In this document: positions 59,401 through 64,000 of the stretch, in pieces
How positions within the stretch are numbered: the first letter of the stretch is position 1
Layout: each line of letters begins with the position of its first letter
NCBI RefSeq assembly: GCF_014397025.1
Contig: NZ_JACJUO010000001.1
Span: 1,164,501-1,228,500 of the forward strand
From: Ochrobactrum sp. Marseille-Q0166
Lineage (GTDB): Bacteria > Pseudomonadota > Alphaproteobacteria > Rhizobiales > Rhizobiaceae
Reading direction: 5' to 3'
Length of the DNA: 64,000 bases
Translations under genes and position numbers: made by a program
Notes under the pieces: generated by a model
Seen by the model: only the letters and a program-made list of their open reading frames with translations
What the model was told of the DNA's origin: nothing
The model's database searches: none

Positions 59401-60247
59401 CCCGTTTGCTGGCACAGTAAAAGCCGCTTTAACGCTGAATGGCAGCGGTTCAAATGTCTCTGAACTCGTTGCCTCGCTTGCCGGCTCAGGCAGCGTGGAT
59501 ATTGAGAATTTTGTAATTAATGGTTTTGATCAGGCGGCCTTTCCGTCCATGCTGGCAGCGGCTGAAAACCTGGGTGATCAGCCTTCTGGTGCTACACGAC
59601 TTGATGCGAAGGCTTTCGGTGCACTTGCAGATAAAGCCATTGGACACGGACAATTCACAGCGGGTAACCCTCGTTTCGATTTCACGATTGCTGGCGGTAT
59701 TGTGAGACTTGCCCCTGTAAGTTTCAGTTCAGGTAATGTTACATTGAACGGTGATGTGCAGCTTAATCTTTCGACGCTGGGGCTGGGCGGAGAGGGTAGT
59801 TTCGCGTTTGGCGAGAGTGGAGATGCGCACCCTAAAGATACAGCAAGCCTTCGCTATACGATTGGTGGAACCTATGATGATCCTGCAGTTCAGTTTGATC
59901 GTCAGCCATTGGTTCAATTTCTGACGCAGCGTGCATTGGAGCGTGAGCAGGAGCGTGTCGAGGCAATGCAAGCCAGTATTATGGAAAAGCAACGCCTCAG
60001 ACGTGAGTTGGACTTGCTGGCGTCGGATGCCAGAGAGCGTGAGCGTTTGCGAATTGAGGAAGAAGTCCGCCGGAAGGCGGAGGCTGCGGCTCGTGAACAG
60101 GCCGCCAGAAATGCCTTGGAAGCACAGAAGCCAGAAGCAACGGGCAACCCGCCTGTGCAACTGAACGGGCAGGGTGGACAATCGCTTAATGAGTTTTTGA
60201 AAGCTCTCGAGCAGGCACCGGATATGCCACCAAACTCTCAGCCTTGA
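56408..60247 (+). CDS. AsmA family protein (large)
   Basis: 1279-residue envelope protein, the largest in the window. A single N-terminal membrane helix (about 15-36, IFVIVGGLLVLLLTAALVV) is followed by the AsmA N-domain with VDWSGYRAEFEREASQILGRPV and VTGDVSARLLPFPSVAFSDVRVG split across it. The rest is a long beta-rich periplasmic region. The AsmA_2-like C-terminal part includes VSELVASLAGSGSVDIENF and TLNGDVQLNLSTLGLGGEG. The last 100 residues are odd: a highly charged Arg/Glu coil (about 1175-1245) and a Pro/Gln-rich tail. AsmA proteins are linked to lipid transport and outer membrane biogenesis. The start ATG has no strong ribosome-binding site. Confidence 0.9.
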   Translation: MRRALSILSELGLGRIFVIVGGLLVLLLTAALVVPPFVDWSGYRAEFEREASQILGRPVHVTGDVSARLLPFPSVAFSDVRVGADNDHPVMTVDTFSMDAELMPFLRGQLLIFDMRVERPQATISLDKDGKVDWAIRPSTPLDPAKIKVERLSITDGKATLVDRASGRSHEATAINAVLSANSLAGPWNASGALVIEGQKLALDLNSGEAKPDGSLRLRARISPEAVPATFETDGDITLDDGRLNYAGNFSLRSSDAMGSAAQNQKAPIEKPFFSDLRVSGKFDANKSRFDASEFRMEQGPAANPYVVNGKALINYGDTPHFEISADGQQIFWGSAETAQDQKPVSVPEGARLATLRRMLEQLPIPGMPGNVDLRLPAVIAGGTTIRSVTISAEPDGNGWNIRQFEADLPGRTKIEAKGRLSVGRDFGFEGDMLVASRQPSGLSAWLSETVDESIRKLDSVGFSGKVNLREGMQSIDDLEIGIGQTTLKGTFLRQVAGPAEPAITLRLQGGSVDSNALQAFVGFFAGGDSFASLDGQALDIGFRAGPVQYEDMEAESVDLAVRIHDGRFDFDRLMINDVAGATLTATGSYEPFAPTPSGKLDATLLSSDLSNFLMLVAHRHPQVPFVRSLSARADNYSGLFEDTEINIIANAVAPSSDANATVPVAGSAKGSRAKEIPAKKPAKGGEASFSVTGTAGGMKLDLSGTASGGSADNDPMQMQLNGTATSTNGEAILALLGVPALPLGLTGELTADLTMQGAPSAGMRTQLRLTAPDGTAVADGILSMVGGDIAASGKAHVKSADLQPFIATAGYTLSGFGEGLSADLSSDFQFAKGLLRFPNLTGKLGGDDIVARIEANFSDSGLPQIKGEAKVASIELGSLAAMMLGQDALEPSAPRKDSIWPKGPFATRPSLPLLLDVKLTATQAHMDGFGTVTDFSTRLQKSIDELKLNELTGNWAGGYLVGNVALRNNDKAALLSSDLKWNGAQLEDFYRQKGGGSPFAGTVKAALTLNGSGSNVSELVASLAGSGSVDIENFVINGFDQAAFPSMLAAAENLGDQPSGATRLDAKAFGALADKAIGHGQFTAGNPRFDFTIAGGIVRLAPVSFSSGNVTLNGDVQLNLSTLGLGGEGSFAFGESGDAHPKDTASLRYTIGGTYDDPAVQFDRQPLVQFLTQRALEREQERVEAMQASIMEKQRLRRELDLLASDARERERLRIEEEVRRKAEAAAREQAARNALEAQKPEATGNPPVQLNGQGGQSLNEFLKALEQAPDMPPNSQP

Positions 60248-60477
60248 TGCTGAATTCTGGATTTCAGCCAGTCAAGTATGTAGAGCCTAAGGGCGGAAGA
60301 CAGGTTTGTGCTGCGTTCGCGTTGTCCGTCGATCTCTGCCACGAGCGATGAGACCGAGGCACTCCGTGTTCTTGCAATTTCCTCAAGCACTTCGAAGAAC
60401 GGGTCTTCAAGCGTATAACTCGTGGCATGACCACGGATGCTGACAGAACGCTTTTTGAGTTTAGCGGAGCGGTTCAC
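60238..60477 (-). CDS. Ribbon-helix-helix (RHH_4) protein
   Basis: 79-residue small DNA-binding protein candidate. KRSVSIRGHATSYTLEDPFFEVL and EEIARTRSASVSSLVAEID follow the RHH_4 pattern: one beta strand then two helices. The function of this family is unsettled; some members are DNA-binding, others may act as protein-protein modules. It is the third gene of a small leftward trio, overlapping the DUF4169 stop by four bases, and its 3' end overlaps the end of the AsmA gene by 10 bases (convergent). Confidence 0.8.
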   Translation of the reverse strand: MNRSAKLKKRSVSIRGHATSYTLEDPFFEVLEEIARTRSASVSSLVAEIDGQRERSTNLSSALRLYILDWLKSRIQHQG

Positions 60478-60674
60478 TCTTGCTTTTCCGGCTTATCGAC
60501 AGGTTCAAGCCTATTGTTTTTGAGGAAGTTTTTCGCCTCGGCTTCTTCTTTTTTTGCGAAGTTTTTTTCAGCTTTTGTCCGCCCAAACAGATTACGATTC
60601 TGTTCCGCTTGTTCTTCCCTGACGACACGCGCCTTGTTCTTTTTGAACTGGCGAAGATTGATAATCTCGCTCAT
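60474..60674 (-). CDS. DUF4169 family protein
   Basis: 66-residue, highly charged basic/acidic protein opening MSEIINLRQFKKNKARVVRE. The INLRQFKKNKAR motif and the following charged helix are typical of DUF4169 (small alphaproteobacterial proteins without known function). The rest (FGRTKAEKNFAKKEEAEAKN) is probably helical. It is between the small membrane gene and the RHH gene; the four-base overlap with the RHH gene implies coupled translation. Confidence 0.8.
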   Translation of the reverse strand: MSEIINLRQFKKNKARVVREEQAEQNRNLFGRTKAEKNFAKKEEAEAKNFLKNNRLEPVDKPEKQE

Positions 60675-60702
60675 GGATGCCTGCCATTGTTGGGACTGTA
60701 GC

Positions 60703-60879
60703 TTACTTGTCGGGTGATCTTGGGTTGGTCACCCACCATATGATCAGTGAGATTATCACGAGCAGAAGCAGCCCGAAAGTCATTTGCCATAGGGGGAAGT
60801 TCGGAGTGTCTTTTGCAACAAAGAAGCCGGCGATAATGCCGCTGAACCATAGAACCACTTGAGCAATAATACGCAGCAT
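60703..60879 (-). CDS. Small two-helix membrane protein, 58 residues
   Basis: Short ORF opening MLRIIAQVVLWFSGIIAGFF and continuing through FPLWQMTFGLLLLVIISLII to WWVTNPRSPDK. Residues about 5-21 and 30-48 are hydrophobic, so two membrane helices are likely, with a short loop containing KDTPN. The ribosome-binding site is weak. It lies 28 bases upstream of the DUF4169 gene and reads in the same direction. I know no function. Codon use looks like its neighbours. Confidence 0.6.
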   Translation of the reverse strand: MLRIIAQVVLWFSGIIAGFFVAKDTPNFPLWQMTFGLLLLVIISLIIWWVTNPRSPDK

Positions 60880-60971
60880 TGTGAAGCCTGTCCTGATGCG
60901 TTGACGTTGATTTCAGTTTTTCAGAGCAATTGTGTGGATGCCTTGATCGAAGTCAAGGATAGTGAAATTGG

Positions 60972-61006
60972 TAAAAAAACACCGGCAGATAATCCAGCCG
61001 GTGTTT
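60972..61006 (-). terminator. Terminator of sspB
   Basis: On the minus strand AAACACCGGC/GCCGGTGTTT forms a stem with a TGGATTATCT loop, followed by a run of T. It lies 22 bases after the sspB stop and separates it from the small trio downstream. Confidence 0.85.
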
Positions 61007-61028
61007 GGTATTTTCAATAAAACGCTGA

Positions 61029-61607
61029 TTATTTTTTTCGGAAAGAATCCAGTGAAACCACATCTGCTGATGGCTTGGCTTCAGTATCATCCTCAGAAGC
61101 TGATTGATCGGTTGCTGCGGCATCACCTTTATCAGCGGCCGGCTTGCGCGACTTGGATTTAGATTTCGTCTTCTCAGATGTATCGTCGGACGATATCGGT
61201 TCGATAGAAGAGAGGTTGTCGCCTTCGTCATTATCGCTTGTTGGCTGAACAACCGAGACGTCGAATTCAAGTTCAAAATTCACGGATGGATCGTAGAATC
61301 CACGAATGGCAGAGAATGGAATCGTCAGCTTTTCCGGGACATCGCCGAATGATAAGCCAATTTCAAACTGCTGATCGGTGACCACCATATCCCAGTATTG
61401 ATGCTGCAGCACGACTGTCATCTGCTCAGGATATTTCTCCTTGAGCCGAGATGAAATGCGCACACCGGGCGCTCCCGTGAGGAACGTGATAAAGAAGTGA
61501 TGATTACCGGGCAAGCCAGTCGCTGCCACTTCTGCAAGAACCTTGCGAATGACACCGCGGAGGGCTTCCTGAGCGAGAATATCGTAACGGATGAGATCCT
61601 GAACCAT
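61029..61607 (-). CDS. sspB: ClpXP adaptor SspB (alpha type)
   Basis: 192-residue adaptor that delivers ssrA-tagged and other substrates to ClpXP. The folded domain (about 1-120) shows IRYDILAQEALRGVIRKVL, HHFFITFLTGAPGVRIS, LKEKYPEQMTVVLQHQYWD and VPEKLTIPFSAIRGFYDPSV, all alpha-type SspB features. A long acidic/Lys-Ser linker leads to the C-terminal ClpX-binding tail VVSLDSFRKK. In Caulobacter SspB supports cell-cycle proteolysis; a similar role is likely here. The start ATG has a weak ribosome-binding site. Confidence 0.94.
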   Translation of the reverse strand: MVQDLIRYDILAQEALRGVIRKVLAEVAATGLPGNHHFFITFLTGAPGVRISSRLKEKYPEQMTVVLQHQYWDMVVTDQQFEIGLSFGDVPEKLTIPFSAIRGFYDPSVNFELEFDVSVVQPTSDNDEGDNLSSIEPISSDDTSEKTKSKSKSRKPAADKGDAAATDQSASEDDTEAKPSADVVSLDSFRKK

Positions 61608-61708
61608 AGATTGCTTATCCCACGGATTCGCCGGTTGATGTCAAGTTTGTTCTATGGCGAATCTAAATATATCAGGAGAAAAGCACATCCGGATATGAAC
61701 TGAAATGT

Positions 61709-62419
61709 TTAAATGCGTGACCCAAAAGCCATCAAGAATGTCCGCACACCGTTGATTGCGCTTTTCTCAATAATGGAATCGTCTACCGCCTGGCCTGTCA
61801 GCAGGTGATAGTGAATATCCGCATTAATGAGAGCGAGGTAATGCCGTGCGGCAAGATCGGGGTCTTCAATCACAAGATCACCAGCCAGTGCAAGTCGCGC
61901 CAGATGGGCGGCTATGGCTGGAACTGCCTGTGCAGGGCCTTTATTGCTACAAATATTGCCTTGAAGGGGCAGAGCATCTTCATCGGACTGGAATAGTTTG
62001 CGCAAGAACACCGTAGCTGAGTCATGCACGCAGTTACGACTCATCCGGATGGAGAAGGCGATCAGGTTCTCTTCTAGTTTTTCGCCAGACTGAGGAAATG
62101 TCGCGAGCACTGCAAAAAGACTGGACGACATTCTCTCAAAGGCATCGTCTACAACTGCCGCGAGGAGTGCTTCCTTGTCCCGATAATGATTGTAAATCGT
62201 TTGGCGTGAAACGCCTGCCTCGGTTGCAATCAGATCAATGCTCGCGCCCTGAAATCCATCCCGATAAAACACGCGTGTAGCGGCGCAAAGAATGAAGTCG
62301 CGCTTCATGCATTGACCCGGCTTCAAACCTGATTTTACAGATGTGACGTTTACCCCTTCTGAAAGGAGGGGGCGTCTGTCTGCCAAAACGGCATTCTCTA
62401 GCATGTCAGTAGGTTTCAT
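61709..62419 (-). CDS. TetR/AcrR family regulator
   Basis: 236 residues. An HTH at about 42-85 shows ILCAATRVFYRDGFQGASID and ATEAGVSRQTIYNHYRDKEAL, the TetR pattern. The ligand-binding C-terminal domain is not recognisable to a specific group. The first 37 residues extend beyond most TetR proteins; a Met at codon 38 (MKRDFILCAATRVF) is an alternative start. It is divergent from the Bcr-type efflux gene, the usual layout for a repressor that controls its neighbour. A promoter (TTGACA/ACTATT) lies upstream. Confidence 0.87.
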   Translation of the reverse strand: MKPTDMLENAVLADRRPLLSEGVNVTSVKSGLKPGQCMKRDFILCAATRVFYRDGFQGASIDLIATEAGVSRQTIYNHYRDKEALLAAVVDDAFERMSSSLFAVLATFPQSGEKLEENLIAFSIRMSRNCVHDSATVFLRKLFQSDEDALPLQGNICSNKGPAQAVPAIAAHLARLALAGDLVIEDPDLAARHYLALINADIHYHLLTGQAVDDSIIEKSAINGVRTFLMAFGSRI

Positions 62420-62711
62420 ATTCCTAACATAGGACGACTTGACGATTTGGACAATAGTGTCTAATTTTACAGTTGTGTCAAAACAGTTGTTACAATTCGT
62501 CCATTATAGGGATAGCTACACGCTTTTGAGAGATTGTGATGCCCGGTTGGGGGCTGGAGACGTCGCAAAAGTCTCGAAATTATGTAGCATAAACATGTGG
62601 ATAGTTGCTTAGTTGCGATATTGGGTTTCTGGTTGCTCATCCTCCCAAGCGATGCGCCATATTCAGACTCGTGACAGGCGACTCACGAAACATTGATGAA
62701 AGTACGCCCCC
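62420..62711. other. Divergent spacer between tetR and the efflux gene
   Basis: 292 bases. The tetR-proximal half holds the promoter and operator candidates described at 62450-62490. The half next to the efflux gene has no ORF worth calling and no clear ribosome-binding site; the efflux promoter was not located. Confidence 0.5.
62450..62490 (-). promoter_or_regulatory. Promoter and possible operator of tetR
   Basis: On the minus strand TTGACA (62481-62476) and ACTATT (62458-62453) are 17 bases apart, a good sigma70-type promoter ending 33 bases before the tetR start. Direct repeats ACAGTTGT at 62469 and 62483 (14 bases apart) overlap the -35, and the dyad GACA-ATAG-TGTC (62450-62461) overlaps the -10, making both plausible TetR sites. 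Confidence 0.55.
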
Positions 62712-63920
62712 ATGACTTCAAGTCTCGTGCGCAATGCCATTATTCTTGGTCTTCTTTCGGCAATCGGCCCGTTTGCCATTGATATGTATCTGCCTGCGTT
62801 GCCGACCATAGCAATTGATCTCCATGCAGAGACGAGTGCCGTTCAAATGAGTCTTTTGGCATTTTTCATTGCCTTGGCGCTCGCACAGCTTTTTGTCGGC
62901 CCGTTGTCAGATATGGTCGGGCGCAAGCTTCCGCTCTATGGTGGGCTTGTCCTGTTCGCAGTTGGCAGCATCGGTTCGGCGCTGGCAACGAATATCGATA
63001 TACTTGTGCTGTTCCGGTTTGTTCAGGGCTTGGGTGCTGCGGCAAGTTCTGTCATCCCAAGGGCGATCGTTCGTGACCTGCATACCGGTGTTGACGCGGC
63101 AAGACTTATGTCCCTGTTGATGCTCGTCTTCTCTATTTCGCCTATCCTTGCTCCATTGAGCGGGTCGGTAATTATCGACTTTTTTGGCTGGCGCGGCGTT
63201 TTCTGGGCAGTTCTGGTGGCAGCACTCGTCGGCGTCGTCCTGATAGCAACGTCACTCAAAGAAACACGTGGAACTGAAGCACGGCTTGAGAGCAATATCA
63301 GCAGCGCTCTTGCTGGCTATGGCCGTCTGCTCAAGGACCGCTATTTCATCGGCTTGGCCTGTATTGGCGGCTTCGGCATAGCGTCCTTCTTTGTTTATCT
63401 GGCGAACTCGTCATTTATTCTGATCGAACATTACGGTCTTAGTCCAAGCCAGTATGCTATCGCATTTTCAATGAATGCAGTTTCGTTCTTCAGCGTTTCG
63501 CAGCTCAACGGCTTGTTGGGTGCACGTTTCGGTTTGCGACGTGTCATGCAGATCGCTGTGTCAGGTTTTGCAGCCGTCATGCTTGCCATGTTTGCAGCCG
63601 TTTTGATGGGGCATAGTAACTTTTGGCTGATTGCTGGCTTTTTGTTTGTCGGATATGGTTTTCTGGGATTGGTCATTCCGACCACAGCCGTATTGGCCCT
63701 TGAGGAACATGGCGAAATTGCAGGAACGGCATCTGCACTTCTAGGAACACTGCACTTTGTGATTGGTGGCATTGCAATCGGTGTTACCGGCGCATTCTTT
63801 GATGGTTCTGCCGTGCCAATGACCGCAGGCATTGCGGTCTGCGCGCTTATTGCATTCCTGTTGAGTTTGGTTGTGTTTGCAAGAAAACCACGGACAGCCA
63901 CCGAGCCTGCAACAATCTAA
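62712..63920 (+). CDS. Multidrug efflux MFS transporter (Bcr/CflA family)
   Basis: Twelve-helix drug:H+ antiporter of 402 residues. The first helix and loop, LGLLSAIGPFAIDMYLPALP, are the Bcr/CflA signature; then LALAQLFVGPLSDMVGRKLP (motif A), FRFVQGLGAAASSVIPRAIV and the C-motif region LAPLSGSVIIDFFGWRGVFW. It should export bicyclomycin, chloramphenicol-like or other toxic compounds, the true substrate unknown. It starts at 62712 without a clear ribosome-binding site. The divergent TetR gene is its probable repressor. Confidence 0.9.
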   Translation: MTSSLVRNAIILGLLSAIGPFAIDMYLPALPTIAIDLHAETSAVQMSLLAFFIALALAQLFVGPLSDMVGRKLPLYGGLVLFAVGSIGSALATNIDILVLFRFVQGLGAAASSVIPRAIVRDLHTGVDAARLMSLLMLVFSISPILAPLSGSVIIDFFGWRGVFWAVLVAALVGVVLIATSLKETRGTEARLESNISSALAGYGRLLKDRYFIGLACIGGFGIASFFVYLANSSFILIEHYGLSPSQYAIAFSMNAVSFFSVSQLNGLLGARFGLRRVMQIAVSGFAAVMLAMFAAVLMGHSNFWLIAGFLFVGYGFLGLVIPTTAVLALEEHGEIAGTASALLGTLHFVIGGIAIGVTGAFFDGSAVPMTAGIAVCALIAFLLSLVVFARKPRTATEPATI

Positions 63921-64000
63921 TAGAATGGGGAAAGTGGAGGCTTCTGTTGCCAGGTGCCTCCGAACCCCGCCTCAAGGTGCTAACCAGAAGGACTTAGGTT

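Overview
The window comes from an alphaproteobacterium of the order Rhizobiales, most likely the Brucella/Ochrobactrum group. The reasons are the gene order around the division and cell wall (dcw) cluster, protein sequences that recall Brucella MurB and LigA without being identical, a class A RNase P RNA of alphaproteobacterial type, an alpha-type SspB, dense GANTC (CcrM) sites in some promoters, and Rhizobiales-type palindromic intergenic elements. This assignment rests on recognition of the sequences; no database search was run.

Layout. 1-11.7 kb is a mixed housekeeping segment: a truncated family 2 glycosyltransferase, an alpha/beta hydrolase, the ribosome-associated ABC-F protein EttA, Tam methyltransferase, a KgtP-like transporter, a DUF2293 protein, an ArsR-methyltransferase fusion coupled to metF, an AEC permease and an MltB-type transglycosylase. 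11.9-17.3 kb continues with muralytic enzymes (GH25 lipoprotein, AmpD-like amidase with a peptidoglycan-binding domain, SLT transglycosylase), two small lipoproteins, a DjlA-like co-chaperone and rnpB. After an SDR gene and a 535 bp gap with no recognisable mraZ, 18.7-37.3 kb is the dcw cluster in the order rsmH-ftsL-ftsI-murE-murF-mraY-murD-ftsW-murG-murC-murB | ddlB-ftsQ-ftsA-ftsZ, mostly with overlapping or near-overlapping ORFs. lpxC, bamD, recN, ligA and a DUF2461/TIGR02453 gene follow (37.6-44.4 kb).

44.6-64 kb holds azlCD, a large aminopeptidase P, prmA, an SCO protein, a hexapeptide transferase, a CreA family protein, a UvrD/PcrA helicase with an in-frame insertion, a kinase-like protein with an unusual C-terminus, a UPF0303 protein, a D-lactate dehydrogenase-like flavoprotein, a 1279-residue AsmA protein, a trio of very small genes (membrane peptide, DUF4169, ribbon-helix-helix), sspB, and a divergent tetR/Bcr-type efflux pair.

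How it fits together. The centre of the window makes lipid II (MurB-G, MraY, DdlB), transports or polymerises it at the septum (FtsW, FtsI), scaffolds division (FtsL, FtsQ, FtsA, FtsZ) and starts lipid A synthesis and outer membrane protein assembly (LpxC, BamD). The flanking muralytic enzymes supply wall turnover. Most genes are ordinary core genes. The more unusual items are the kinase plus AMP-binding-C-like fusion, the helicase insertion, a candidate structured RNA before ettA, GANTC clusters before ddlB and before the AsmA gene, several sub-60-residue genes, and palindromes that look like operators.
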